From: Ornithodoros turicata
Lineage: Eukaryota > Arthropoda > Arachnida > Ixodida > Argasidae
Assembly: GCF_037126465.1 (NCBI RefSeq)
Contig: NC_088201.1
Span: 6,267,001 to 6,331,000, forward strand
Direction: 5' to 3'
DNA length: 64,000 bases
Shown here: positions 45,926 through 56,352 of the stretch, one piece after another
Numbering within the stretch: the stretch's first letter is position 1
How the letters are laid out: each line of letters begins with the position of its first letter
The notes under the pieces: generated by a model
Databases searched by the model: none
Told to the model about the DNA's origin: nothing
Seen by the model: the letters and a program-made list of their open reading frames with translations, nothing else
Position numbers and translations under genes: made by a program

Positions 45926-46178
45926 CACTCTTAAAAATGAACTTCACCGCATAGCATGCTCCTAGCCAACAATCATCTGGAATGATATCGTTATCTGCCC
46001 TGATTTGTTGAAAACGGGAGGCGTACGCCTTTTTTGTGACACTTATGCTGTTCATAATTGTCACAAAAAAAAAAAGCGTACGCCCCCCGGTTTCGACAAA
46101 TCAGGGCAGATAACGATATCTTTCGAGATGGCGGTTGGCTAGGAGCGTGCTATGCGGTGAAGTTCATTTTTAAGAGTG
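45926..46178. mobile_element. PAL-A copy, sub-type I, CA flanks
   Basis: CA on both sides; ends CACTCTTAAAAATGAACTTC and complement. Only 56 bp from the previous copy. One core arm has an A-run expansion. Confidence 0.96.
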
Positions 46179-46184
46179 CAGGTT

Positions 46185-46290
46185 TGAAAAATCCAATTGC
46201 AAGGTTTTGGGTTCAAAACCGGTTGAGGACGCCACCAAATTGCAGGCATGGTACAAGTTGCTTAGACACGTCGTCGATCATTGGTAATGC
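46185..46290 (+). mobile_element. SINE-2 fragment (Ruka-like)
   Basis: B-box-like GGTTCAAAACCGG, then GAGGACGCCACCAAATTGCA and GGTACAAGTTGCTTAGACAC, matching 54375-54654. Truncated 3' near the MITE at 46310. Confidence 0.75.
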
Positions 46291-46309
46291 CACGCATTAT
46301 TGTATTATA

Positions 46310-47141
46310 CAGGGTGCTTTTTTATTGTTTATATGTATATCTTTTTATAAAAATGCTATGAGAGAAGCATAGATGTCATTTTTGCAGTTGAGTTATATGG
46401 CCAAGCGGACATCCTCTAGACGAGAGTATGTGACTACTAGATGACTAATTACCTAAAATTCATAAAAAAAAAACTCGTTATTAGGGGCTTTCAGGCAAGA
46501 GTGAGGTAGCAGAACGGGAGGTATAATCCCTGTTCGAAGAATTTATATTTTAAAAAAATCTTGAAGTGAGCACGTACGTTGAACTAGCCGAATATAGCTG
46601 AATAGTTGACATAACCAAAATAGCCATAGCCGAATATTGCCATGCAAGGGTGGCGAAACCAAAACAGCGCGCCTCAGGAGCGCACGCGGACGGAGGCTTA
46701 CCTGGAGCGGAAAGCGGTTGGTGTGGCCTCCAACCATAACCACCGCTCGAAAGCACGTGACTGACTCACTAACGTGCAATGCGCGCAGTCCTCCCTGAGC
46801 TTCTGATGCTCGCGGTTTCTGTTTCTGGTTTCGGTTTCTTGCATAGCGAAATTAGGCGACCGATATTTCAACTGCACGTGCTCGTCTCAGGACTTTTGAA
46901 AAATCGAAATGCTTTCACAGAGGGTCGTCTCACATTCTACTATCTCACGTTTGCGCGGAAGCCCTAAATAAAGAGCTCATTAACGAATTTTAGGTGATTA
47001 GTCATGCAGTCGTTACATACTCTCTTCGAGGGATTGTCTGCATGGCCGCAGAAAAGAACCTGCAGAAAAGGTATCGATGATGCTCTCGTAGCTTTTTTTT
47101 ATTAAAAATTTAAATAACAATAACAAAAAAAAAACACCCCG
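46310..47141. mobile_element. Foldback MITE, CAGGGTGCTTTT ends, copy 2
   Basis: TA on both sides; ends CAGGGTGCTTTTTTATTG and the complement of CGGGGTGTTTTTTTTTTG. Sub-terminal arms also pair: GACTAATTACCTAAAATTC near 46442 with GAATTTTAGGTGATTAGTC near 46986. The 832-bp interior has no recognisable ORF. Confidence 0.8.
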
Positions 47142-47144
47142 TAT

Positions 47145-49390
47145 AATGTCCCGTCCGCACCTTAATGGTTGGTAGCTGTGACGTAGGTCATGATGTTGTC
47201 TGCCATAGAGATGCGGTAAAGTTTCGTCTGTAACTTTAGCCGAGGCCTCCTTCAACTGTCGAGAGAAACGCCTCCGTCGTGACCGCCTGTGACGCCGGTG
47301 ACAAATGATGACAGTGAGCAATCGCCGCCTTGCCAATTCCAGCTCTTCCGGGCAAAAAAGAAAACGTGCACAAAAATTTCCTCCTAAGTGTGCCCTAAAC
47401 CCACAAGGCGGAAGAAGCGTTTTCCATTTATTGGTCCGCCAAAATATTGCGCCGTTTTGACAAAGCTTCTCGTAAAAGCTAGCGCAGCGAATCTTTCCTC
47501 AAGTTGCTAAATATATTCGGACAGCGTCGCGGGCGTCCTATAAATGGACGCGCCAGTGGACGTGTGTTTTTCCTCGGGATGAACATTCAGAGAGAGGTTC
47601 TCGCGAACTGCACCATGATTAGTGAGACATCGATATGGTATATATATATATTTTTTTTCTCGAAACATTCTGTTCCGACGTACCACGTCAACAGAGATGT
47701 ACCGCGACGTGCCATGTCAAAGATATTGCGAAAGTCTTGGATATGTAAGAACTTCTATATACTTGTTTCCGTTCTCCGCGTCGTTTCCTTTCGTAATAAG
47801 GTTTACATATGGGGCCTTTCGGCCATCTCGGGATATGAGGATAAAGCCAGAGAGCTCCTAGGTGGACGCAGATGGTTAACGTCTAGCATGGAGGAAAGAG
47901 ATGTGGATACTCGATAGACGAGGAAGGCGCGATGCAAGTGGGTCTATGAATAAGGGATGAAATTGAGCTCCTTGGAAGTCTTGTAAGGATCACGTTAAGA
48001 AGGTCAAACAGCTTTGCACAAGTCGATCTAGGGGCCACTTGGACATCCCGCGGGCACATCTACGCAGGAATTCTGCGACTATACCCCTAAACGGCTATGC
48101 CGAAAGCTGTAAGTCCGCGAGAAGTCCTCCATACTGTGGAGAGAGACGCAGGCATCGCGCTCCTCGATGCAGCTGGTCGCATGCACGTCACTTCCGGGCA
48201 CGTAAGACGTCACATCCTCCTGTACAGAATGCGAGAGCGACGGAGGAGAAAGGGGCACAGTGAGCCACAGAGGCGGCGCCCAAATGAAGACAAGTAGTAA
48301 GAAAACACGGACAAGGGTGAACTATAGCAACTTGGGATTTTACTCCTCGGAATGACACACAAAAAATGACAATAAAGAGGGTTCACAATGTTGTCTACTT
48401 TCTGCCCCCACCCAACCAGAACCTACCTTGTCCCGTTGTACGTTTTTCTTAGATATGGTATCTCGGAAGACAAAGACGCCTGGCTGACACAGAGGTCAGA
48501 TCCTGCCTCGTGTAGTATATGATAATTAGATTCTATCACTTCCCCAGCAGCCTGCAACGTGGAGCGCCCAATCATTTCAGTATGATTAAAAGTAGACAAC
48601 ATTGTGAAATTTCTTTATTGCCATTTTTATGTGTCGTTCAAAGCAGTGAAATTCCAAGTCGCGAGTGTGCCCTTATCCGTGCTTTGTTCATCCTTGTCTT
48701 CATTTGGGCGTTGCCTCTATGGATAACTACCGACTATCCCGCTTTGTTATTTTAATGGGCACAGTGAGGACACGCTTACTATTGATTACGGTTTTGTCAG
48801 TTTTCGTTATCCAAGAAATACATTGGGTGGTTTCTCGTGTGGTCGTCTCTGCTCCCTTCCAATCTAATGTTGTTAGATGGAACGCGTATTACAGTTATTT
48901 TATTATTCCTTATATCCTTCACTGGCTTTTTACCGGGCTTTCGGTTGGTGAGAGTCTCACCCTGACGGGGAGGGCATCACGTTCTACGTAACATTCCGAT
49001 GCTACCCACTCAAACGTTGCCTACCTGCGCACTGCTGCCGATGGCCCGATGAGGCCGAAACAGCTGTTCAGTGCCGGTATGGCGACGTTTTTGAGTCGTG
49101 AACATTTCACTACGTGCAACCGAAGAGCTTGAGCTATAGTTCTTCCTCGTCTTCTGTGTATGCGGAATCTCATTTGCGTGTGTCATGTGTGTGCGCGTGT
49201 GTGTGTGTTTGCCTCATCTTTTTCATCGTTATCCCACTCATATATTATCCCACATGCACTGAGGTGTGGTACCACAATTGTTGCGGTGAAACACCTAATC
49301 TCATCGTCATTCATGTAGTAGTAGCAGTTGTTGTTGTTGGAATCTAATCAAAGTATATTTACTTTGCAAATCAAAGTGTACAAGCTAATC
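47145..49390. other. No gene recognised
   Basis: Several ORFs of 60-137 codons lack known motifs. (GT)n lies near 49190-49208. This is the longest stretch in the right half without a PAL element. Confidence 0.4.
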
Positions 49391-49392
49391 AA

Positions 49393-49551
49393 AGTATATT
49401 TACAACGGCATTGAAACATACTCTGGAGGATTCAAAGCATAGACAAGTACACTCTAAAAACTATATAAACTATATAAGAAGTATATTTACAACGGCATTG
49501 AAACATATACACTGGAGTATTCGAAGCATGGACAAGTACACTCTAAAAACT
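49393..49551 (+). repeat. Direct duplication of about 70 bp
   Basis: AGTATATTTACAACGGCATT at 49393 and at 49480, each continuing through GACAAGTACACTCTAAAAAC. The second copy runs into the PAL-A element at 49539, so the PAL terminus itself was duplicated. Confidence 0.9.
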
Positions 49552-49930
49552 GAACTTCACCGCATAGCACGCTGCGCGCCAACCATTGCCACGACTGATA
49601 GCGTTATCGCTTCTGATTCGTACAGAGAAGGGGGCGTACGCCTTTTTGTGTCAGTCTGGATATACGATAATTGACACAAAAGGTGTCAATTATCGTATTA
49701 TTATTATCGTAGTATTATTATTCGTATTATTATTATATCGTATTATCAATTATCGTACCCCTCCTTCTCTGTCTACGAATGAGAAGCGATAACCCCATCA
49801 TGTCGGCACAGTTCCCTTAGAAGTCGGCCCAGGACACACATTCCCCATGGAAGTCGTGACGTTGCCCACATCTGTGAGGCCGACAACTTTCACAATCACC
49901 ACCTCCACCACCACCACCTGTTTTAGAGTG
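49539..49930. mobile_element. PAL-A sub-type II, right arm interrupted by a SINE tail
   Basis: Starts CACTCTAAAAACTGAACTTC after TA. Arm words GCGCGCCAACCATTGCCACG and ATCGCTTCTGATTCGTACAG; the core has expanded AT-rich ATTATTATCGTA repeats. The right arm stops at CCCCATCATG, SINE-1 tail follows, and the last 12 bases TGTTTTAGAGTG plus TA close the element. Confidence 0.82.
49799..49917 (+). mobile_element. SINE-1 tail with (CCA)n, inside PAL-A
   Basis: TGTCGGCACAGTTCCCTTAG, GTCGGCCCAGGACACACATT, GTCGTGACGTTGCCCACATC, GAGGCCGACAACTTTCACAA, then (CCACCA)n directly before the PAL terminus. Confidence 0.85.
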
Positions 49931-49994
49931 TATTACCCTGCGAAATCAACCGGGAAACCAGGAAATCTGACACAGAAATGATACGATCCACACA

Positions 49995-50243
49995 CACTCT
50001 TAAAAATGAACTTCACCGCATAGCACGCTCCTAGCCAACCATCATCTCGAATGACATCGTTCTTTCCCCTGATTTGCTGAAAACGGGGGGCGTACGCCTT
50101 TTTTGTGACACTTATGCAGTTCATAATTGTCACAAAATTGGCGTACGCCTCCCGTTTCCAACAAACCAGGGGAGAGAACGTTGTCATTCGAGATGATGGT
50201 TGGCTAGGAGCGTGCTATGCGGTGAAGTTCATTTTTAGGAGTG
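49995..50243. mobile_element. PAL-A copy, sub-type I, CA flanks
   Basis: CA on both sides; ends CACTCTTAAAAATGAACTTC and CATTTTTAGGAGTG. Full palindrome. Confidence 0.96.
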
Positions 50244-50249
50244 CAGATG

Positions 50250-50960
50250 TGCACCTATTCGAAGTACAATCTGTCCCCGACAGCTTGGTCGTGCCGATCT
50301 ATAGACCCAGCTAATTTAGATTGTCAGCGCTACCTTTTTAATACGGCGCATAAATCGACCTTCATACGAGCCCTCTCTACAAAAGGGTCCAGATGTATAC
50401 TTTTTGCACCACATTCCTCGTACAAAGAACAGACTACTGGTAATACTCTCGGATATATATTCAAAGAGCAGCGTTTATACTGTCTAGAAAATATGTGCAT
50501 CCAGCCGGTTTTCGTGCTTACCGAAAAGCACGCGTTTCAAGGTCAAACGTGGGTGAAATTTTTGAAGGCAGAAAAAAAAAAAAAAAAAACAGGGAAAGAA
50601 AAGACTGAAGAACGGGACAAGCACCTTAAGGCAGCTTATCGTAATTCTTCGGCCATCGTCGCTCTATGTGATGGGGTTTCAGCGGTGCGCTGCATCGTGG
50701 TGGGCTTGCGTAGGCCGATATTAACATAAGCACTCGACGGAACGCTTTTTCTTGTCAGCTGCTCTTTTTGCATGTCTGGGGACGGCGCCACTTTCTTCCT
50801 ATAATGGATGACGGCGCTTCAATTTTTGAAAACGTCGGGCGAAAATTTCTCGCTCATAACAGAGTCTCTTTTTGCGATTCCTGGAATCCCCCTCCTTGGT
50901 TTGTTCTGTTTTACTCACTTGGTAAAACACCACCGCCACCACCACCACCACTCGCCTGGT
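50250..50960. other. No gene seen
   Basis: A 162-codon ORF at 50241-50729 has no recognisable domain and crosses a polyA tract at 50572. (CCA)n near 50930-50950. Confidence 0.4.
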
Positions 50961-50961
50961 A

Positions 50962-51056
50962 AAACTGGCCCAGGCTGGGAGGTGTGACCCGTGTTCGAAT
51001 CCGGGCGTAGGCTGCGCTGTCTGTGAAGTCGGCCCAGGAGGCACAATACCCCCAAG
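50962..51056 (+). mobile_element. SINE-1 with internal deletion
   Basis: Head GGCCCAGGCTGGGAGGTGTG, B box TGTTCGAATCCGG and CTGCGCTGTCTG join directly to TGAAGTCGGCCCAGGAGGCA; the segment between is missing. Confidence 0.75.
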
Positions 51057-51092
51057 CAGTTCCATCACCACCACTTTCACCCTACCCAGCTG

Positions 51093-52244
51093 CACCTTTA
51101 TTCGCTCAAAAAAGGTGTATACTTATAAAAACACCCTATTTCTATCGTGCAAAGGGTGCAAGAAAGAGCATTACTAGAGGTGTAATATCGACATACACCA
51201 CGTTTATCCAATTGTGATCATTAAGGGCGTAAAGTGGGGTGTCGAAACAGGTGTTTACGTCCAATACACCTTTTTTACACCCCATTTGAATTGGGAATGT
51301 GGTGTTAAAATGGTGTTTTAATTCGTGAGAGAAACGGAGAGATTCGGAGCGCAATGGCGTCAAAGGCACGCCTCGTTAGGCACCGTACACGCTTAAAAAT
51401 GAACTTCACCGCATAGCACGCTCCTAGCCAACCATAATCTCAAATGATATTGTTATCTGCCCTGATTTGTTGAAAATGGGAGGCGTACGCCTTTTTTGTG
51501 ACACTTATGCTGTTCATAATTGTCACAAAAAAGGCGTACGCCTCCCGTTTTCAACAAATCAGGGCAGATAACGGTATCATTCGAGATAATGGTTGGCTAG
51601 GAGCGTGCTGTGCGGTGAAGTTCATTTTTAAGAGTGTAGGCGTGAGTGCCGAAGCTTGAAGAGACCTGGGCACCCTCAGTTGCCCATATTGGCGTATCGG
51701 ATGGATCATATACTGAAATACAATTTGTTGGGGCATGAAAGAACTGCTGTTCTGAGGCTGGAACAACATAGAAGGGACATGTTGGGGCATGTTCGGTAAG
51801 TGTAGTGGCGCGGAAAACGTCTGTAACGGTGTCGGGAATCCGTCTTCGCAATTGAAACGTATGCCTGCAACGAGTCAAGGATACCATCTATATTCCTGAC
51901 GTCCCCCCCTGTCAAATCCCGTGTGTTTAACTCAAGTTACCGTTTTTAATGTGATTAACTGCAGGATCGACGTAGGATAATGATCGATCCTTAATGATCG
52001 ACATAGGTTAAAATTTGGTGTATGTTGATATTGCACCTTCAGTATTGCTCTTTTTACACGATTTTCTACAATTCGCGGGTTAGAAAAGGGTCATGAGAGG
52101 AACTGATGTTCTGAGGCTGGAACAACATAGAAAGGACAATCACATACAAGGCCTCGAGTTGTTGCCTCAAGTTGCTTACCTCAACTTGCTCAAGTTGCCT
52201 CAAGGCCTCAAGTTAGAAAAGGGTGTTTTGAGCGAATAAAGGTG
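51093..52244. repeat. Decayed TIR element containing a PAL-A copy
   Basis: CACCTTTATTCGCTCAAAA at 51093-51111 has its exact complement at 52226-52244. GGTGTAAA/TTTACACC words inside resemble PAL-D/E. TGTTCTGAGGCTGGAACAAC is directly repeated near 51750 and 52105. The outer boundaries are uncertain. Confidence 0.6.
51388..51636. mobile_element. PAL-A copy, sub-type I
   Basis: TA on both sides; ends CACGCTTAAAAATGAACTTC and complement. Nested in the inverted-repeat region 51093-52244. Confidence 0.96.
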
Positions 52245-52504
52245 TAAAAGGGTTTACTGTGTATAGTGCGAAAGCTTGAGTCTGGGCACCAACAGAAGGA
52301 CGAAGAATTTGGTGTTGGTGTCGTCCTTCTGTTTGTGTTCAGTCTGAGGCTTTCGCGTATGGGGTAAAAAGGGAGGCGGCAGTAGAGGTCGTCTAACGGC
52401 ACACTCTTAGAAAAAAAAAAAGGTGGAGCAGTTCCACCCTTTAGGAGGTAAGAGTTGTCGCATATGTTGTGCCTAAAAAGTTGCAAAGTTCTACCTGCTA
52501 CCTA

Positions 52505-52588
52505 CGAATGATGGGGTTACCGCTTCTGATTCGGTGAGCGAGGGGGGCGTGCGCCTTTTTGTAGCAATTTGGATATATGATAATTGCT
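52505..52588. mobile_element. PAL-A sub-type II fragment
   Basis: ACCGCTTCTGATTCGGTGAG, GGGGGGCGTGCGCCTTTTTG and GGATATATGATAATTGC match the left half of 56918-57170 and 49539-49930. Confidence 0.8.
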
Positions 52589-52633
52589 TTTACCACTCTT
52601 TTTACACCCTTTATCAGACGCTGTGTTGACCTA

Positions 52634-52871
52634 CACTCTTAAAAATGAACTTCACCACATAGCACGCTCCAAGCCAACCATCACCCCGAATGACAACGTT
52701 CTCGCCCCAGATTTGTTGAAAACGAGAGGAGGAGCCTATTTTGTGCTCATTATGCACGGCACAAAATAGGCTCCACCTCCCGTTTTCAACAAATCAGGGG
52801 CGAGAACGTTGTCATTCGGGATATTGGTTGGCTAGGAGCGTGCTATGTGGTGAAGTTCATTCTTAAAAGTG
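52634..52871. mobile_element. PAL-A copy, sub-type III
   Basis: TA on both sides; ends CACTCTTAAAAATGAACTTC and CATTCTTAAAAGTG. The core is GAGGAGCCTATTTTGTGC. Nested in PAL-E. Confidence 0.96.
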
Positions 52872-53007
52872 TAGGTGATAACTATAGAAGTTACCACCTT
52901 TTCACACCCTTTTTTCTTAGAGTGTATCAGCGTAGCAAACTGAGCACATACACGCAATATATAAAAAAAAATGTTGTTTTGTGATGTCACCCATGACGCC
53001 ATCGAAT

Positions 53008-53087
53008 CCCCCCCCCCCCTCCGTCTTAGAACGGAGGCTCTCAACCGGGGGGGGGGGGGGGGCTAAAACAGCCTCCGTTCTAAGACG
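53008..53087 (+). repeat. Inverted repeat with paired C- and G-runs
   Basis: Order: C-run of 12, arm CGTCTTAGAACGGAGGCT (53022-53039), G-run of 16 (53047-53062), arm AGCCTCCGTTCTAAGACG (53070-53087). The 18-bp arms are exact complements. Confidence 0.9.
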
Positions 53088-53377
53088 ATCCGCAAAGACA
53101 TCCTGGTGCGGTCCCTGAAAAACACCGGAGCTGGGGCTATCCTCTAAGACCCAACGGACTGAGAAAATCTCCAGTGATTAGTTTGCAAACAAAGAGTACC
53201 GGACTCGCACCGAGGCATCTCTATTTTCTCCCTCTCTCTCTCTCTGTGTACTCCAACTTTGGTAGTAGATTGAGTGAAACTAGAGAAATGTCTTTTTAAA
53301 TTGTAAAATCGCCATTGTATAGTATAGCACGCGACAACTCCTGGAAGCTACACAGGTGACACTCCATTTTCGGCGTA

Positions 53378-53763
53378 CACTGTAAACTGAAAAACACCCT
53401 TATGGGTGTAAATGGCTTGTCCTATAACTCACACTTCGTTTTACACCGTATGGTCTGGAACACCCTTGTGAGACGGTGTATTCTGTGTAAAACACCCTTT
53501 GAAAGGGTGCTCTTCCTTGAAAATGCCTTCTTTGCACGCTTTAAACACCATTTTAGGAGGGTGTAACATTGTTAAACACCCTCGTAAAAGGGTGTATAAA
53601 GAGTACAAAAGACAGCATTTTCAAGGAAAAGCACCCTTTCAAAGGATGTCTTACACAGAATATAACCTCTAAAACGTGTCTTCCAGACCATATGGTGTAA
53701 AAAGAGGTGCGAGTTATAGGACAAGCCATTTACACCCATAAGGGTGTTTTTCAGTTTACAGTG
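53378..53763. mobile_element. PAL-D MITE, copy 2
   Basis: TA on both sides; ends CACTGTAAACTGAAAAACAC and complement; 386 bp, palindromic almost throughout. Collinear with 25659-26015. Confidence 0.95.
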
Positions 53764-53765
53764 TA

Positions 53766-54363
53766 GACACTTTCTGAAGGCTATAGCTTATCCAACGTAC
53801 GAGACACGTGCCAACTGCTGTAGAGGTCCTTCCGTATCCCCTCCTTACCAGAATATATACGTCGCATTTTCACCGAAGAAGAATGGCACGAACAGCTTAT
53901 ATATACTTTATTTCTTCACTTTTTCGCTTATCAATGTAAATTTCCGAAGCATGAACCTTTACACGCAATGGCATTCTCAGTCAGAACACGAGCATAGCTG
54001 TCATAAAAGCGAAAGAGTTTTGGATCGTATTTGATAGGAAGTATCCTGTATTGGAGGGATGAACGGGTATAGATAAGGACTTGCATAGGTCGCGGGATAA
54101 ATAAAATACCGCCTGCGTCTGCAATGGCAGCCCCTGCGTGTAGCGTTCGAGAAGGAGAGAGAAAACCCACGCATTTCCTCGTTGCTTGTCGATCTTTCTT
54201 AGATCCCTTATGGGCATAGGTGGTGGCTGCCATTATGGCGGCTAGAAAGACGTCTTCATTTCGATCATTGTGCTTTCTAACTTGAGCATATACGGAGTCC
54301 TTATTTGCCCACATCAATTTTCTATGGATCTCTGTTTTCTCTATATCTATATATTTCCTTACG
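53766..54363. other. No gene seen
   Basis: A 128-codon minus-strand ORF (53931-54317) has no domain I recognise. Confidence 0.4.
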
Positions 54364-54374
54364 TATTTCTCTTC

Positions 54375-54654
54375 ACCGGCCTCGGTGGCTCAGTCGGTAG
54401 CGTGTTCGCCTGCTGATCCCGAGATCGCGGGTTCGAACCCGGCCGAGGACGCCAGCAACTTGGTGGCAGGGTACAAGTTGCTTAGACACGCCGTCTTCCG
54501 CGAGGGACGTTAAATACGGGGTGCCGTGTGATGAGCTTTCATCGCACGTTAAAGAACCCTCAGGTGGGCAAAAGCAATCCACAGACCGACCGCTGTGGCG
54601 TCGCTCATGATCTCAGTTGTCTCGCGACGTAAACCCCCAATTATTAATTATTAT
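54375..54654 (+). mobile_element. SINE-2, full length, Ruka-like, tRNA-derived
   Basis: Flanked by TATTTCTCTTC at 54364-54374 and 54655-54665, an 11-bp duplication. The head folds as a tRNA: GGCCTCGGTGGCTCAGTCGG contains an A box (TGGCTCAGTCGG), a B box GGTTCGAACCC follows, and CCGAGG closes the acceptor-like stem. The body includes CACGTTAAAGAACCCTCAGG and a GACGTAAACCCCC end with a short ATT tail. In ticks a tRNA-derived SINE family called Ruka has been described; identity with it needs an alignment. Confidence 0.92.
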
Positions 54655-54776
54655 TATTTCTCTTCGCTTTTGGGAAGGTTTCACCTATTTCTTTTACCTA
54701 TCAATTCAATTTATTTTTTATACTTATACTTCTGGCAACTCAAATGCTCCGGAGGTCAGCAGCGTGGGATCGTAAG

Positions 54777-54829
54777 ACACGCACACACACACATACATTG
54801 GATGGTGATGGGGTGGGCGATTCACCGCC
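54777..54829 (-). mobile_element. LINE 3'-end fragment
   Basis: Minus strand: ACGGCGGTGAATCGCCCACC, CCATCACCATCC and a (TG)n tail. Same order as the 3' UTR at 30889-31033; only the right half of the hairpin is left. Confidence 0.65.
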
Positions 54830-54939
54830 GTATAAGACACCATCTCGTTTACCACTTGGGTTTTAATAGCGTCAACGGCAGTGTCTGCTGTCAAGAATAG
54901 CGGGACACGGTGGAATACGTTCCGAAACGTTATTTAAAC

Positions 54940-55095
54940 AATGAAAAAATGGCTAGGAAGCAAGCGAGCTGGTGAAGATGATGCATAATGTAAAAAAACA
55001 CGAGACTAGGGAACACGAAGGGACAGAGACTTCGACGACTTCGTGTTTGTGTCTGTCCCTTCGTGTTCCCTAGTCTCGGGTTTTTTCACATTATG
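54940..55095 (+). mobile_element. HP hairpin retro-insert 3
   Basis: Flanked by CGTTATTTAAAC at 54928-54939 and 55096-55107, a 12-bp duplication. About 43 bp of unpaired sequence with GCAAGCGAGCTGGTGAAGAT, then a 46-bp near-perfect stem (from 54983, with 55051-55096) carrying CGAGACTAGGGAACACGAAG. The right arm runs to the edge of the duplication. Confidence 0.93.
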
Positions 55096-55109
55096 CGTTA
55101 TTTAAACGT

Positions 55110-55608
55110 CACGTTTTAGTTAAACGACGCATGAGAAATGAGCCCTTTTATTATATAAGCGTTAGCGCTATCGCGAATTTCTGTCGGGCAACCGATAGGC
55201 TGAAAATACACTCTAGAAACACACTCAGTGGGAAGGGAGTCCCATTGCATTTAACAGCTTCACGTTCCCTAGCAACGGTTTCATTCGCCGGATATACTCG
55301 AGGTTTGTTATCGAGAACCTCGAGAGGTTGTTATCGGCTCGGAACTGCCACCATCGAACCTGCGATGCGGTCATTCTTCGGAGTCGTCAATCGTGAAGGC
55401 ACTTTACATTACCGCAATTTTCGGTGTATAACACGCACTCGTTGCTTTTCGCCCCCGAGGAAAATGTTTCGGTGTATAACACGCACTCACGTATAACACG
55501 CACCTTACATGTTGTTCGTGTCGCACGCGGCATTAGTGTTAAGACACTTACAAACTTAATAATCGGGGCACGTACACCATACACGCACACACACACACCA
55601 TACATACC
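55110..55608. other. No gene seen; GTATAACACGCAC motif cluster
   Basis: Three copies of GTATAACACGCACTC-like words at 55425-55505, also near 19325. A (CA)n run precedes the next PAL-A. Confidence 0.45.
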
Positions 55609-55610
55609 TA

Positions 55611-56105
55611 CACTCTTAAAAATGAACTTCACCGCATAGCACTCTCCTAGCCAACCATCATCCAGAATGATATCGTTATCTGCCCTGGTTTGTTGAAAAC
55701 AGGAGGCGTACGCCTTTTTTGTGACATTTATGTTGTTCATAATTGTCGCAAAAAAGGCGTACGCCCCCCGTTTTTAACAAATCTGGGGGCTTAATCGCTT
55801 CATCGTCGTTACGGTCGTTACAAGCTAACGAGTGGCGGGAAATTAAAAAAGGTGGGCACGTGACACTTTGCGCGTCACGTGTGCCATGGCCTTCACGTAT
55901 CGCACGAAGAGCTCCGTGCACGTGTTTTATCACGTGCCCACCTTTTTCAAATTCCCGCCCGCCTTTTTGAATTTCCCGCCTCTCGTTAGCTTGTAACGAC
56001 CGTAACGACGATGAAGCGATTAAGCCCCCAGGGCAGATAACGATATCATTCGAGATGAGGGTTGGCTAGGAGCGTGCTATGCGGTGAAGTTCATTTCTAA
56101 GCGTG
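55611..56105. mobile_element. PAL-A copy, sub-type I, split by another foldback
   Basis: TA on both sides; ends CACTCTTAAAAATGAACTTC and CATTTCTAAGCGTG. The right arm is interrupted in AACAAATC/GGGCAGATAACG by the element at 55784-56030. Confidence 0.95.
55784..56030. mobile_element. Foldback element nested in PAL-A
   Basis: Inverted ends TGGGGGCTTAATCGCTTCAT and complement, about 58 bp per arm, including TTACGGTCGTTACAAGCTAA. The centre has CACGTGCCCACC and its complement. No convincing target duplication: the host reads AAATC-insert-GGGCAG where uninterrupted copies read AAATCAGGGCAG. Confidence 0.9.
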
Positions 56106-56157
56106 TAGGCATCGTCTCCAGCAGCGGTCAGCATGACTGGCAGTAACACACCAAGCA

Positions 56158-56196
56158 CAGTGCTGGACAAAAGCTGCTAGCTTTTGTCTAGCACTG
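56158..56196. mobile_element. Minimal 39-bp Tc1-type palindrome
   Basis: CAGTGCTGGACAAAAGC, five bases, GCTTTTGTCTAGCACTG; CA on both sides. It is essentially two Tc1-like termini joined, with no body. Confidence 0.75.
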
Positions 56197-56277
56197 CAGC
56201 GTTGCTGAACTTTCTGAAGGCAGTGGACCCTCACGGTCGATTGTAGTGCAGGAAACTGTAGAACCATACGTGTGAGC

Positions 56278-56342
56278 CTTCCCCTTTCCCCTTTCATCCC
56301 TTCCCCGAGCACCGTGCCGCCAATCTAGGCAGGCAGACCGCT
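56278..56342 (+). mobile_element. Fragment shared with the SINE-1 variant at 3-258
   Basis: CTTTCATCCCTTCCCCGAGC, then GTGCCGCCAATCTAGGCAGG and CAGACCGCTCG match 150-215. Confidence 0.55.
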
Positions 56343-56352
56343 CGAGAGTGTA

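Larger units (their letters stand above)
52402..52924. mobile_element. PAL-E element, host for two other insertions
   Basis: Begins CACTCTTAGAAAAAAAAAAG and ends TTTTTTCTTAGAGTG, with GGTGGAGCAGTTCCACC near the left and TTACCACCTTTTCACACCC near the right. Flanks CA and TA. The interior holds a PAL-A sub-type II fragment and a complete PAL-A copy. Confidence 0.7.

Noticed and set aside
54376..54450. Functional tRNA gene
   Set aside because: The A box, B box and closing stem look tRNA-like, but the sequence continues into the SINE-2 body and is flanked by an 11-bp target duplication.
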